64,000 nt of DNA from an uncultured Corynebacterium sp. (GCA_943914355.1 CALUBS010000008.1:21620-85619); one strand, 5' to 3'; positions 52,414 to 62,019 are shown, numbered from the stretch's first letter. Numbers and translations: made by a program. The notes: generated by a model from the sequence alone, not told the origin.

Positions 52414-53067
52414 ATGATTCACGCGGTAAGTTTCGCTCTCTTGGATTCGGTCAATGCCTTGCTCATTGGCATCCTCGTGGCCATCGGCATCATGCTCCCG
52501 CGCGGGAAGTACCGCTGGATTGCCGTCCTAGTCATCCTGGGCGATTGGTTGGGAGTTCTTACCGCCGCGGCCGTGGTCATGTTCGTCCTATTGGGCGTGC
52601 GCGAACAGATAGCGGCCATTTTGGAGTCGCCGATTGCCGCCGGCATCCTCATCATCGTCGGCATCGCCCTGGCCTTTGCCGCCTGGCATTCCCAGGGAAA
52701 ACCCAATGCCTTGATCGGGCGCATGCTGCAACCGCTGCGCAGGCCTTCTATCACCACCGTGCTTATCGGGTTCGTGATGGGCGTGGTGCAATCGCTGACC
52801 TCCGTGCCGTTTTATTTTGGCCTCATGTTCTTAGCCACCGAGGATCTGTCGCTCGCCGCCCAATACGGCGGCCTTCTGTGGTACGCCACCCTGGCGCTTT
52901 CCCTGCCGGTGGTGTGCGGACTTTTCATCGCCGTGGTGCGCGCCCACCCAAACTCAGCTGCGGGCCGAGTCTTTGCGGCGGCGCGCGAAAACAGCACGCG
53001 GGTTGCGCTCATCAGCGGCTATGTAGTTGCCGCCTTCCTTATCATCATGGGTGTCGTGAACCTATAG
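52414..53067 (+). CDS. Polytopic membrane protein of unknown function
   Basis: From ATG 52414 the 217-residue protein holds six hydrophobic segments. It begins MIHAVSFALLDSVNALLIGIL, recalling the GAP/Sap and CcdA-LysE type small exporters, in which an early Asp-Ser-x-Asn lies in the first helix. FVMGVVQSLTSVPFYFG in the middle forms a symmetric second half. A role in exporting a small lipid or ion is possible but not shown. It is divergent from mmpL across the operator region and converges on the carbonic anhydrase gene. Confidence 0.6.
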   Translation: MIHAVSFALLDSVNALLIGILVAIGIMLPRGKYRWIAVLVILGDWLGVLTAAAVVMFVLLGVREQIAAILESPIAAGILIIVGIALAFAAWHSQGKPNALIGRMLQPLRRPSITTVLIGFVMGVVQSLTSVPFYFGLMFLATEDLSLAAQYGGLLWYATLALSLPVVCGLFIAVVRAHPNSAAGRVFAAARENSTRVALISGYVVAAFLIIMGVVNL

Positions 53068-53074
53068 GGATGCG

Positions 53075-53614
53075 CTAGTCAAAGTAGACATCATCAAGCG
53101 CGAGCTCAGAGGCAGATTGCTGTTGTGCAAGGTCCACGTAGCGCGCGGCGTGTGGGATAAACGCCGCGGACTGCTCGGCGGAAAGCTCGCGACGCACGGT
53201 GGCCGGGACGCCGGCGGCCAAGGAACGGGCCGGGATTTCCGCGCCCTCGCGCACCAGCGCGCCGGCGGCGATGAGTGAACCGGGCCCGATGGTGGAGCGA
53301 GATAGCAGGGTAGCGGACATGCCCACCAGGCTGCCAGCGCCCACATGGGTGCCGTGGAGCATGGCCATGTGGCCTACCGTGACATCGTCTTCAAGGATGC
53401 ACGGTGCCTCCCGTTCCACGTGGATAACGCTATTGTCCTGAATATTGCACCGGCTGCCAATGCGGATGGGGCCAACATCGCCGCGCAGCACGCAGCCATA
53501 AAATACGGAAGAATCTGGGCCGATTTCCACATCACCAATGATGGTGGCATTCGGCGCGATCCACGCGCTGCGGTGGATGCGCGGGCGCGCGCCTTGGAAG
53601 GGATAAATAGGCAT
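53075..53614 (-). CDS. Gamma carbonic anhydrase-like hexapeptide-repeat protein
   Basis: This left-handed beta-helix protein of 179 residues has [IV]-x-x-x-x repeats from about residue 17 (ATIIGDVEIGPDSSVFYGCV) to 140. The metal ligands appear as His in SVIHVE, and as the two His of VGHMAMLHGTHV. Relatives (YrdA, PaaY, CaiE) bind zinc or iron; some hydrate CO2 and others hydrolyse CoA thioesters. A C-terminal helix of about 40 residues caps the trimer. Its ATG overlaps the stop of the upstream gene by one base, so both are co-translated. Confidence 0.88.
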   Translation of the reverse strand: MPIYPFQGARPRIHRSAWIAPNATIIGDVEIGPDSSVFYGCVLRGDVGPIRIGSRCNIQDNSVIHVEREAPCILEDDVTVGHMAMLHGTHVGAGSLVGMSATLLSRSTIGPGSLIAAGALVREGAEIPARSLAAGVPATVRRELSAEQSAAFIPHAARYVDLAQQQSASELALDDVYFD

Positions 53615-54012
53615 TATTCCACCACCACCGCGAGGCTGGGGGACAGCTCGAACTCGCTGGGGGCATCGGCAAGCGATGCCCCTGCAAGCTCGGCCTGAGA
53701 AAGCGCGCTCGCCAGCGTCGGCGTGATGGGGATGATCCAGCCGTGCTTGGGATCTTTGACCGGCAGCACATCCTTCGTTACGGCGGGAAAATGCGCCGTG
53801 GTGGTGGGGGAGATAAGGGTCGCGGACTCGCGCGAACCGGCGAGCTCAGCAAGGGCCCGCGCGCCCTGCTGGCCGGTGATAATGATGATCAGCTGGCCGG
53901 CGGTCCTAATATCTAGCCGGTCTACCTGCACGGTCGTCGCGACGGAATCAGGCCGCGCCAAGTGCGGCGCCCCATTCCCGGTAAGTTTGGCAAGAGCGTC
54001 CAATAATCCCAT
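53614..54012 (-). CDS. Hypothetical protein coupled to the gamma carbonic anhydrase gene
   Basis: The 132-residue protein starts at ATG 54012 (MGLLDALAKLTGNG). It has alternating strands such as TAGQLIIIITG and SATLISPTTTAHF, and ends SPSLAVVVE. There is no signal peptide, Cys or recognised family. The stop codon overlaps the carbonic anhydrase start by one base, so a functional link is likely. The TTG at 54021 is not needed as start. Confidence 0.5.
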   Translation of the reverse strand: MGLLDALAKLTGNGAPHLARPDSVATTVQVDRLDIRTAGQLIIIITGQQGARALAELAGSRESATLISPTTTAHFPAVTKDVLPVKDPKHGWIIPITPTLASALSQAELAGASLADAPSEFELSPSLAVVVE

Positions 54013-54087
54013 AGCGTTCAAGTCTAGCCGCGCAGCCAGGAAGCGGGGTTGACCGCCGTAACATCGCCGCGCGTATTATGGGAGACC

Positions 54088-54957
54088 ATGATTGATGCCA
54101 GCAACACCGCCCTTGTTATCGAAGGCGGCGGAATGCGCAATTCCTATACCGCCGCCTGCATAGTCAAACTCATCCAAGAAAACGTCACCTTTGGATGGGT
54201 AGGCGGAGTATCTGCCGGCGCCTCTCACACGGTCAATTACCTCTCGCACGATGCCAAGCGCGCGGAGGAATCCTTCACGGATTTTGTCAATAACCCCAGC
54301 TTTGGCGGCGTGGGCTCGTTGGTGCGCGGCAATGGCTATTTCAATGCGGAATATATCTATGAGCGCTCCGCGGATAAGGATATGCCCTTTGACTGGGATG
54401 CGTACCGCGAACATCCAGCGGATATGGTGCTTGCCGCCGCGCGGGCCGATACCGGCGAATCCGTGTATTGGACCCGCGATGATGTGAAGGAACCAGAAGA
54501 TCTGTATGTGCGGGTGCGCGCCTCCTCTACGCTGCCGCTGCTTATGCCCATTCGCATCATCGATGGCTCGCCCTATGTGGACGGCGCCTTGGGCTCGTCC
54601 GGCGGCATTACCATCGAGCAGGCGGAAGAGGCTGGCTACGAGAAATTCCTCTTCATCGGCTCCAAGCCGCGCGGATATGTCCGCCCCGAGGTAGCGCGCC
54701 CGGCGATTACCCGCCGCATCTTCCGCAAGTACCCCGCTATTGCCGATGCCCTCATTGGCCGCCCGCCCATCTATAACGCGGCCAAGGACCGGCTCCTCGA
54801 GCTAGAGCGCCAGGGCAAGGCGCAGCTGTTTTTCCCGGAAGATATGCAGGTGGCCTCTACCGAGCGCAATGTGGATAAGTTGCGCGCGAATTACCAGGCC
54901 GGCAAGGCGCAAACCCATGCCGAGTGGCCAAAGTGGAAAGAATTCCTGCTGGACTAG
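54088..54957 (+). CDS. Patatin-like phospholipase family protein
   Basis: The 289-residue protein contains the oxyanion GGGMRNSYTA (about 13-22), the nucleophile GVSAGA (about 41-46, GxSxG) and the dyad Asp in YVDGALG (about 167-173, DG-A/G). These are the three marks of patatin lipases, which cleave acyl esters of lipids. The C-terminal quarter is basic and helical (RRIFRKYPAIADALIGRPP), suggesting peripheral membrane contact. GGGAG precedes ATG 54088. The gene stands alone, with a hairpin after it. Confidence 0.88.
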   Translation: MIDASNTALVIEGGGMRNSYTAACIVKLIQENVTFGWVGGVSAGASHTVNYLSHDAKRAEESFTDFVNNPSFGGVGSLVRGNGYFNAEYIYERSADKDMPFDWDAYREHPADMVLAAARADTGESVYWTRDDVKEPEDLYVRVRASSTLPLLMPIRIIDGSPYVDGALGSSGGITIEQAEEAGYEKFLFIGSKPRGYVRPEVARPAITRRIFRKYPAIADALIGRPPIYNAAKDRLLELERQGKAQLFFPEDMQVASTERNVDKLRANYQAGKAQTHAEWPKWKEFLLD

Positions 54958-54985
54958 CTCACCTCTGGGCCGTGGTGTGAGATCG

Positions 54986-55015
54986 CCCTCCTGATTCTTT
55001 GTGGCATCAGGAGGG
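54986..55015 (+). terminator. Hairpin after the patatin gene
   Basis: CCCTCCTGAT (54986-54995) pairs perfectly with ATCAGGAGGG (55006-55015) across a 10-nt loop. It ends in ATAATCG, without a T-run, 28 bp after the stop, so its efficiency is unclear. Confidence 0.6.
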
Positions 55016-55101
55016 ATAATCGCGTGCGCTTTACTAATGGCGGTATTCGGTGCAAGGTGCCAAGCTTTTTCAGCTAGCTAAATCGCGCCAAGCTCCTAAG
55101 A

Positions 55102-56673
55102 TTGCACAGCGTGTTAGCGATTTTTGATGGCAATATTTGGCTGAGCATTTTCTTCATGATCGTGCTCGGCACGCTTTTTGGCATGATTCCCTTTGGCCCG
55201 CTGCGCTTCGGCGCGGCGGGTACCCTTTTTGTCGGCTTAGCCTTCGGGTCCTTTATTGATCTGGATGACAATATCCTTAGTTCCTTGCAGAAGCTGGGTT
55301 TGGGCCTCTTTATCTATATGCAGGGGCTCTCTGCCGGCGAGGCCTTCTTCAAGGGCTTTTCTACCCAGCTAAAGCACATGTTGCTCGCCACTGTGGCGGT
55401 AATAGCCGCGGCGGCCGCGGCGCTGGGCATAGGCAGCCTCATGGGGCTATCGCCGCTGGCGGTGACTGGCGTATTCTCCGGCGCGACGACGTCCACGGCA
55501 TCGCTGGCCGTGGCCCAGCAGCAATCCGGCGAGGAGCTGCCCGCCGTGGGCTATTCCTTGGCCTATCCAGTCGGCGTGGCCGTGGCCATCCTCCTCGTGG
55601 CATTCATCCTGCGGCATAGTTGGCCCGCGCAGAAGGACCAGGACCACTCGGCGGAAAAGATTTTCCGCTCGCGGACGATTAAGGTCACCCGCGATATTTC
55701 CTATGCCGAGCTGCGCGAGAAATTCGCGGATCATTTCATCATCGCCACCATCCGCCGCGGCCGCGATATCGACGTGCCGGGCGATAACCCAGAATTGCAC
55801 CGCGGCGATGTCCTGCGCGTGCTGGTGACCAAGGCAAAAGCTAAGGAGCTTACGGATGCCCTGGGAAAGCGCCAGCCCCAAACCCCGTTTGTGGATAAGC
55901 GCCTGGTCAATGAGACCGTGGCCATTTCCAATGAGGATATTGAGGGCCGCAAGGTCAAGGAGTTAAACCTCTTTTCGCGCTACGGCGCGCGGATTGTGCG
56001 GGTGCGCCGCGGCGATGAGGAATTCCTTGCCACCAATGAAACCCACCTTGAATCCGGCGATGACCTAGAGATCGTGGTCAAGCATGACCGCCTGGGTGAT
56101 GTCCGCGATTACTTTGGTGATTCCGTAACGGCATACTCGCAGCTTAATTGGGTAGCACTCGGCGGTGGGCTGACCGTCGGCTACCTGATTTCCCTCATCG
56201 TGATTCCGCTGCCTGGTGGTGCGTCCTTCGAGCTCGGGTTCGCGTTAGGCCCACTGATCACCGGACTGGTCCTCGGCGCCCTGCACCGCACCAGCCGCAT
56301 TCCGTGGCAGATCCCGTCCCCGATTAATACTGCATTCCAGCAGTGGGGGCTTGCCATCTTCTTGGCCTCAGTAGGCCTGTCCTCCGGCGAGGCCTTTGTA
56401 TCCACCGCTTTTTCCTGGATGGGCCTGAAATCCATGGTGCTGGCCGCGATCATCGCCGTTATCATCATTGGGATTTTCGCGGTGGCCAGCCGTTTTATGG
56501 GGCAATCCGAAACCCGCACCTCCGGCGGAATTTCCGGCCTCTTTGGCCAGCCCGCGGTGGTCAATTACGCCACGGGCGCCAGCTCGGATTCGCGAATACT
56601 TACCGGCTATACCTCCACCATCGTGGTGGCGCAGTTCATGAAGATTGCGGTCATCCCGGTCATGCTGCTCTGA
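55102..56673 (+). CDS. AspT/YidE-type transporter with two TrkA-C (RCK_C) domains
   Basis: This 523-residue protein has five to six membrane segments on each side of a central cytoplasmic region (about 190-350). That region holds two RCK_C domains (GRDIDVPGDNPELHRGDVLRV and GDEEFLATNETHLESGDDLEI). The duplicated membrane half-motifs GLFIYMQGLSAGEAFF and AIFLASVGLSSGEAFV are typical of the aspartate:alanine exchanger family. The anion substrate, probably a dicarboxylate or amino acid, is unknown. TTG 55102 or GTG 55111 starts the frame; neither has a strong ribosome-binding site. It converges on prfC. Confidence 0.83.
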   Translation: MHSVLAIFDGNIWLSIFFMIVLGTLFGMIPFGPLRFGAAGTLFVGLAFGSFIDLDDNILSSLQKLGLGLFIYMQGLSAGEAFFKGFSTQLKHMLLATVAVIAAAAAALGIGSLMGLSPLAVTGVFSGATTSTASLAVAQQQSGEELPAVGYSLAYPVGVAVAILLVAFILRHSWPAQKDQDHSAEKIFRSRTIKVTRDISYAELREKFADHFIIATIRRGRDIDVPGDNPELHRGDVLRVLVTKAKAKELTDALGKRQPQTPFVDKRLVNETVAISNEDIEGRKVKELNLFSRYGARIVRVRRGDEEFLATNETHLESGDDLEIVVKHDRLGDVRDYFGDSVTAYSQLNWVALGGGLTVGYLISLIVIPLPGGASFELGFALGPLITGLVLGALHRTSRIPWQIPSPINTAFQQWGLAIFLASVGLSSGEAFVSTAFSWMGLKSMVLAAIIAVIIIGIFAVASRFMGQSETRTSGGISGLFGQPAVVNYATGASSDSRILTGYTSTIVVAQFMKIAVIPVMLL

Positions 56674-56689
56674 CGGGGCAGCCGCTCTA

Positions 56690-58324
56690 TTAATCCGCGA
56701 CCAAGGTCTCCATGGTCAGCTCTGGGTGTTCCTTCTCAATGAAGGCGAGCTTCCACTTATCGCCAAATAGGGCGATAAGCTCGCCGTCTTGGCGGGTGAA
56801 GATCTCCACGCCGCGCTGGCGGCCGAGTTCTGGTGCGGATTCGGCATCGGTGCGCCGCGCCACGGAGTAGGGGATGGGCTCGGTGACGGTTTCGACGTTG
56901 TATTCGAATTCCATGCGGGCCTGCATGACCTCGAACTGCATGGGGCCGACCGCCGCCATGACCGGGGAAGCATCACCGCGCGCATCGTTGCGCAGGACCT
57001 GCACTACGCCTTCGGCCGAGAGCTGTTCCAAGCCCTTGCGGAAGGCCTTGTACTTGCCCAGCGATTTCGCGCGCAAGATGCGGAAGGCCTCCGGGGCGAA
57101 TTGGGGCATGGGCTTGAACTGCACCTTTTTGCCGGAATAGATGGTGTCACCGGGTGCTAGCGCGCCCGCGTTGACGAGGCCCACGATATCGCCTGGGTAA
57201 GCGGTATCCACGGTATCGCGGGTGCGGCCAAAGACCGTCAGCGCATACTTGGTAGAAAAGCTGCGGCCGGATTGGGCGTGGTTAACCTGCATGCCGCGCT
57301 CGAATTCGCCGGAGACCACGCGCATAAACGCGAGGTTATCGCGGTGCTTTTGGTCCATGCCCGCCTGCACCTTGAAAACGACGCCGGAAAAATCATCGGC
57401 TACCTCGCGGACTTCATCGATGGCGCTGGTGGCTGCCTCCACGGCCTTGGGATCGGATTCGCGGGAATGCGGCGCTGGGGCGATGGCACACAAGGTATCC
57501 AGGATCTGGTGGACACCGAAGTTCAGCATTGCCGAGGCGAAGATGAGCGGGGAGGTCACGCACTGCTCAAAAAGTTCTTGATCGTGCAGGGCGCCATCGG
57601 CAGCAAGCAGCTCGGCTTCCTCTACCGCGGTTTCCCACACATCCTCTTCCTTTTCTTCAGCGGCCGCAGGATCGTAGTGCTCTTCCGGCGCGATGGTGGA
57701 ACCACCGGCGGTGCGGATGAAGTGGATGTAGTTATCGGCCTCGCCATCATCATTGATGTGGGCCAGGCCGCGGAAATCGCCCGCGATGCCCACCGGCCAG
57801 TACAGCGGGGTGGGCTGCAACTGGATTTCGTTTACGATTTCATCAACGAGCTCGAGTGGCTCGCGGCCCACGCGGTCCCACTTGTTGATCACTGTGACGA
57901 TGGGCAGCCCGCGCGCCTTACAAACGCGGAAGAGCTTGAGGGTTTGTGGCTCGAGGCCCTTGGCGGCATCGATAAGCATCACTGCGGCATCTACCGCGGT
58001 GAGCACGCGGTAGGTATCCTCCGAAAAGTCCGCGTGACCTGGGGTATCAACCAGGTTGATCATATAAGGCTCGCCCTCGTGTCCCTCCGGGGCGTATTCA
58101 AACTGCAGCGCGGACGAGGCGACGGAGATGCCGCGGTTTTTCTCCATGTCCATCCAGTCAGACACGGTGGACTTGCGGTTGCCCTTGCCGTGGACCGCGC
58201 CGGCCTCATTAATCACGTGCGCATGCAGCGCCAGCGCCTCCGTCAGCGTGGACTTACCGGCATCCGGGTGGGCGATAACGGCGAACGTGCGGCGGCGCGA
58301 GGCCTCAAAAGCGACAGAACTCAT
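56690..58324 (-). CDS. prfC: Peptide chain release factor 3
   Basis: RF3 is a GTPase that recycles RF1 and RF2 after termination. The G1 motif AHPDAGKSTLTEAL (about 18-31), the switch GISVASSALQFEY, DTPGHADFSEDTYR (G3) and NKWDRVGREP (G4) are present. The RF3-specific C-terminal domain follows, with FAPEAFRILRAKSLGKYKAF. The 544 residues are normal. The gene is monocistronic. Confidence 0.96.
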   Translation of the reverse strand: MSSVAFEASRRRTFAVIAHPDAGKSTLTEALALHAHVINEAGAVHGKGNRKSTVSDWMDMEKNRGISVASSALQFEYAPEGHEGEPYMINLVDTPGHADFSEDTYRVLTAVDAAVMLIDAAKGLEPQTLKLFRVCKARGLPIVTVINKWDRVGREPLELVDEIVNEIQLQPTPLYWPVGIAGDFRGLAHINDDGEADNYIHFIRTAGGSTIAPEEHYDPAAAEEKEEDVWETAVEEAELLAADGALHDQELFEQCVTSPLIFASAMLNFGVHQILDTLCAIAPAPHSRESDPKAVEAATSAIDEVREVADDFSGVVFKVQAGMDQKHRDNLAFMRVVSGEFERGMQVNHAQSGRSFSTKYALTVFGRTRDTVDTAYPGDIVGLVNAGALAPGDTIYSGKKVQFKPMPQFAPEAFRILRAKSLGKYKAFRKGLEQLSAEGVVQVLRNDARGDASPVMAAVGPMQFEVMQARMEFEYNVETVTEPIPYSVARRTDAESAPELGRQRGVEIFTRQDGELIALFGDKWKLAFIEKEHPELTMETLVAD

Positions 58325-58348
58325 GCGCCATAGTCTAGTGGTTTCCCG

Positions 58349-59185
58349 CTACCACTCCACATTGAGGCGGCGGCCCAGATCCTCAAAGACGCGGTGTGCC
58401 ACAGAGGTATTCTTCGCAATCGGGCGCTGCACGCCCAGCGTGCGTTTATTATTGTAGTATTCCCCGGACTGAAAATGGATGCCCTCGGTGCCGGTGAGGA
58501 AGTAGGCCAAGTTCTCGCCGCCGGCCTCTGCGGTGCCAAAGGCCTTGCCGATGACCCCGGAGTACAACTTGCCGGTCAGCCCCTTAGAGGACTTGCCAAA
58601 CTCGGTGGCTAAAACGCCTGGGTGAAAGGACACCGCGTTGATGCCGTGGGCATCGATAAAGCGGGCGAGCAAGATATCCGCTAGCTTGGCATTGCCGTAT
58701 GCGCGCTCTGGGCTGAAATGCTCCAGCGTATTGGGATCCGCCGGATCGAAATTTGAGATCAGCATATTGGCCAACGACGCCGTATTGACCACGGTGGCGC
58801 TACTATCGCGCAGCTTTTCTTGCAACAGAGATGTCAAAAGGAAAGGTGCGACGACATTGACCTGCCACGTGCGCTCGAACCCATCAGCGGTCATGGTAGG
58901 GCCATCGAAGATGCCGCCGGCATTATTGCCCAAGGCATCGATGCGCTCTAGTTGTTGCAGGTCATCAGCCAGTTGGCGGACCTCAGCAAGCGATTCGAAA
59001 TCGGCGAGGAAATACTGCCCGTCCACTTCCTGTGCAACGGCCTTGGTCTTGTCCGGATTGCGGCCGATGATGACGAGGTTATCCTGCGGGCGGGTGCGGT
59101 GAATCTGCCGGGCGGCTGCGGCACCAATGCCTGACGATGCCCCGGTGATCACGATGGTCCTAGCAGCGGAGTACGGCGAAGTCAT
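58349..59185 (-). CDS. Short-chain dehydrogenase/reductase
   Basis: The Rossmann motif TGASSGIGAAAARQI (about 14-28) and NNAGG (about 87-91) are clear. The catalytic YGNAKLADILL (YxxxK, about 162-172) follows a Ser-containing strand (VVNTASLANM), so the enzyme is probably active. After the core there is a helical C-terminal part, as in retinol dehydrogenase-like SDRs. The substrate is unknown. It diverges from ktrB. Confidence 0.88.
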   Translation of the reverse strand: MTSPYSAARTIVITGASSGIGAAAARQIHRTRPQDNLVIIGRNPDKTKAVAQEVDGQYFLADFESLAEVRQLADDLQQLERIDALGNNAGGIFDGPTMTADGFERTWQVNVVAPFLLTSLLQEKLRDSSATVVNTASLANMLISNFDPADPNTLEHFSPERAYGNAKLADILLARFIDAHGINAVSFHPGVLATEFGKSSKGLTGKLYSGVIGKAFGTAEAGGENLAYFLTGTEGIHFQSGEYYNNKRTLGVQRPIAKNTSVAHRVFEDLGRRLNVEW

Positions 59186-59302
59186 AGGCTAGATTCTAGC
59201 TATGGACGCGACATCCGTCCGCGACATTCGTTCGTGATATTTGTCCGCGGCGTCGCGCCGCACAGTTCCGCGTGGGGCTGGACAGGTCTATACTTCCGGC
59301 TT

Positions 59303-60655
59303 GTGAAGCGCCTGCTTTTTCTGCGGCAATGGGGACCAGCGCGGCTAACCGCCACCGGGTTTCTACTGCTCATCCTGATAGGAACGGTTTTGTTATTGCT
59401 GCCGTTCGCCGAGGCGGGAGATTCCCGCGCCTCGTTTTTATCCGCACTTTTTACCGCGACCTCCGCGGTTTCGTTGACCGGGCTGGTCGTGGTTGATACC
59501 GGCAGTTTCTGGAGTCCAGCCGGGCAAGTGGTCATCTTGGCCCTTATCCAACTGGGCGGTTTGGGGATTATGTCGCTGGCCTCGCTATCCGGCCTGCTTT
59601 TAACCGGCCGGATTAGCTTTAAGGCGCGCAAGACCGGCGCCTATGAAAGCCGGCCCATCCTCGCCGGTGGCATCCGCCGCACCCTGATTTTTACCTTCGC
59701 CTTTACCGCGGTGGTAGAAAGCATTATCGCTGTGGCGGTCACCGCGCGCCTGATGGTGGGCTACGGGCATTCCTTCCCGCGGGCGTTATGGGAGGGCATC
59801 TTTCATGCCATTTCGGCGTTCAATAACGCTGGGTTTAGCACCAATAGCGATAACCTCGTGCCGTTTGTGGGCGATGCCTGGATACTAATGCCGCTGGCCG
59901 GAGCGGTCATTGGCGGCGGGCTGGGTTTTCCAGTCTGGGCGGAATTGATGCGCCACCTGCGGCGCGGGTCGGAGGCGACGCGTCGCATCTCTATTACCGC
60001 GCGGATGACGCTGGCGGCAACCGGCGTGCTCATTGTGGCCGGCACGATATTTTTTGCCTTGACGGAGTGGAATGGCGTACTGGCACCGATGGCGTGGGGC
60101 GACAAGCTCCTCAACTCGTTCTTTGCCAGCGTATCCCCGCGCACGGCCGGTTTTAATACCTTTGACTACGGCGAGGTCCACCCGGTGACGCTCATGGGCA
60201 CCGATATCTTGATGTTTATCGGCGGCGGCTCGGCCGGTACCGCCGGCGGCATCAAGGTCACCACCGCGTGCGTGCTATTGGCCGCCATGGCCGCTGAGTT
60301 CTTGGGCAAGGAAAAGACCTCCATCTACCACCGCAGCCTTCCCCATAGTGTGACCCGACAGGCGCTAGCATTGAGCTTTGCTGGCGTGCTGGTGGTGACC
60401 CTGGGCGTGGCGGCACTGCGCTTTTTCGACCCGCAATTTAGCGGTGATCAGGTCTCCTTTGAGGTCATGTCCGCCTTTGCCACCGTGGGCCTATCCACCG
60501 GGATTACCGCCAGCTTGTCCGCACCCTCACAAATCGTGCTGTGTTTCATCATGTACCTGGGCCGCGTTGGTCCAACCACCCTGGTAGCAGCGTTGGCGGC
60601 CAAGAACCTCAGTCGCCGCTATAGCTACCCCGAAGAAAGGCCCTTCATTGGCTAG
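59303..60655 (+). CDS. ktrB: KtrB/TrkH-type potassium uptake channel subunit
   Basis: Four membrane-pore-membrane repeats are present, each with a selectivity-filter-like loop. TSAVSLTGLVVVDTG, SAFNNAGFSTNSDN, SVSPRTAGFNTFDYG and SAFATVGLSTGITA hold the single filter Gly of Ktr/Trk proteins. With the peripheral KtrA it forms a Na+-dependent K+ importer active in osmotic adaptation. GTG 59303 is preferred as start since the basic VKRLLFLRQ then precedes the first helix; the frame also opens at GTG 59234. It overlaps ktrA by 8 bp. Confidence 0.9.
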   Translation: MKRLLFLRQWGPARLTATGFLLLILIGTVLLLLPFAEAGDSRASFLSALFTATSAVSLTGLVVVDTGSFWSPAGQVVILALIQLGGLGIMSLASLSGLLLTGRISFKARKTGAYESRPILAGGIRRTLIFTFAFTAVVESIIAVAVTARLMVGYGHSFPRALWEGIFHAISAFNNAGFSTNSDNLVPFVGDAWILMPLAGAVIGGGLGFPVWAELMRHLRRGSEATRRISITARMTLAATGVLIVAGTIFFALTEWNGVLAPMAWGDKLLNSFFASVSPRTAGFNTFDYGEVHPVTLMGTDILMFIGGGSAGTAGGIKVTTACVLLAAMAAEFLGKEKTSIYHRSLPHSVTRQALALSFAGVLVVTLGVAALRFFDPQFSGDQVSFEVMSAFATVGLSTGITASLSAPSQIVLCFIMYLGRVGPTTLVAALAAKNLSRRYSYPEERPFIG

Positions 60656-61340
60656 CATTTTTAAGGCGTTGGGCCACTCCCGCGCCACCCTCGACATTGC
60701 CCCGGTCGTCGTCATTGGCTTGGGGCGGTTTGGCTGCTCCCTGGCTAGCGAGCTCATGGGTCATGGGGTAGAGGTCCTCGGCATCGATTCCGATGAGAAA
60801 ATCGTGCGCGAACGAGCGCCCCATTTAACCGAGGCCATTTCGGCCGATACCACCGATCCGGCGGCGCTGCGCCAGCTGGGCATCGACGAGGTGGAGCGAG
60901 TCATCGTGGGCATCGGCTCGCACCTGGAGGCGTCTATCCTCACTGTCTCAAACCTGGTGGAGCTGGGTGTCAAGGATATTTGGGCCAAGGCCAATTCGGA
61001 GGCCCACGAGCGCATCCTGCGCCAGATTGGCGCCCACCACGTCATCCGCCCCGAGCGCGATACCGGCCGCCGCGTGGCCTACCTCTTGGGCGGGCGCTTC
61101 CGCGACTTTGCTGAGATCGCCCCGTACTACGGCGTGACGCAAATGGCCGCGCCCTCCTCGGTCACGGGCCGCCCGCTCGATCTGGGCGAGGTTTGGCGCA
61201 CCCACCACGTGCAGTTGGTCTCAGTCTGCCAGGCGGAGGGTGCTTGGGCCCCGCTTGCCGATGCCACCCAGCTCGCCCCCACCGACTTCATCGTCGCCGC
61301 CGGCAGCCCACAGTCGCTGGAGAAATTTTCCCAGTCCTAG
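60648..61340 (+). CDS. ktrA: KtrA-type RCK regulatory subunit of potassium uptake
   Basis: The RCK_N domain (about 17-135) has the nucleotide-binding VVVIGLGRFGCSLASEL Gly motif followed by the acidic end GIDSDEK. An RCK_C domain (about 150-230) follows. The gating ring of KtrA binds ATP/ADP or NAD(H) and controls KtrB. The start is TTG 60648 inside the ktrB 3' end, a strong sign of translational coupling. The 230 residues are normal. Converges on pth. Confidence 0.9.
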   Translation: MASIFKALGHSRATLDIAPVVVIGLGRFGCSLASELMGHGVEVLGIDSDEKIVRERAPHLTEAISADTTDPAALRQLGIDEVERVIVGIGSHLEASILTVSNLVELGVKDIWAKANSEAHERILRQIGAHHVIRPERDTGRRVAYLLGGRFRDFAEIAPYYGVTQMAAPSSVTGRPLDLGEVWRTHHVQLVSVCQAEGAWAPLADATQLAPTDFIVAAGSPQSLEKFSQS

Positions 61341-61984
61341 CGCGAATGAATGCGGTTTTGCGCTTGTACGAGCCCGTGCGTGGCGATGAGCCGGGCGGCT
61401 TCGGCGGCGGACGCAATGGCGGTATCGAAGCCGGGGCCGGCATCGACAGGCGCTAAGACATAATCCGGAATCGACGAACCCTTCGGCGGGCGCGCAATGC
61501 CAATGCGCACGCGCACATAATCCCGCGTGCCCAGGTTGTGCGTCAGCGATTTCAGCCCGTTGTGCCCATTTTCATTGCCGCCTTGCTTTAGTCGAATTTT
61601 ATTGGCAGGCAGATCTAGTTCATCGTGAATGACGATGATGTGGTCCGCCGCAATGCCCAAAGCCTGCGCCAGCGGGGCAATCGGATCACCAGAGAGGTTC
61701 ATAAACGTCGTCGTGCGCACCGCCAGTACGCGGGTATCGCCCCAGCACAGCGGGGCTACCTCGAGGTCCATCCCGCGCACCGGCTCGAGCACGTCGCCGC
61801 CTTGGGCCAGCACATCGTCCACGGCCATGTATCCCACGTTATGGCGCGTGGCGGCGTATTTCGCGCCGGGGTTGCCCAGGCCAATGATGAGCCAGTCTGC
61901 CTCCAACTCGGCCGGATCCAGCCCCTGCTGCGCTGGCGAGGGACCGCCGAAAACCCGGGCAATAAAATCTGTCAAAGCTGCCAC
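61337..61984 (-). CDS. pth: Peptidyl-tRNA hydrolase
   Basis: Pth frees tRNA from drop-off peptidyl-tRNA. LIIGLGNPGAKYAATRHNVG (about 32-51) includes the catalytic His and Asn. TTTFMNLSGDPI and HDELDLPANKIRLKQGGNENGHNGLKS with the active Asp are also present. An N-terminal extension of 30 residues precedes the fold. The GTG 61984 start has AAAGG upstream. The gene's 3' end overlaps ktrA by 4 bp in convergent orientation. Confidence 0.95.
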   Translation of the reverse strand: MAALTDFIARVFGGPSPAQQGLDPAELEADWLIIGLGNPGAKYAATRHNVGYMAVDDVLAQGGDVLEPVRGMDLEVAPLCWGDTRVLAVRTTTFMNLSGDPIAPLAQALGIAADHIIVIHDELDLPANKIRLKQGGNENGHNGLKSLTHNLGTRDYVRVRIGIARPPKGSSIPDYVLAPVDAGPGFDTAIASAAEAARLIATHGLVQAQNRIHSR

Positions 61985-62019
61985 GAATGCGCCTTTCTAG
62001 CTCGGTACAGTAGTTTCCT

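Noticed and set aside
57272-58333. 353-codon plus-strand open frame
   Set aside because: It is antisense to prfC, which has all GTPase motifs.
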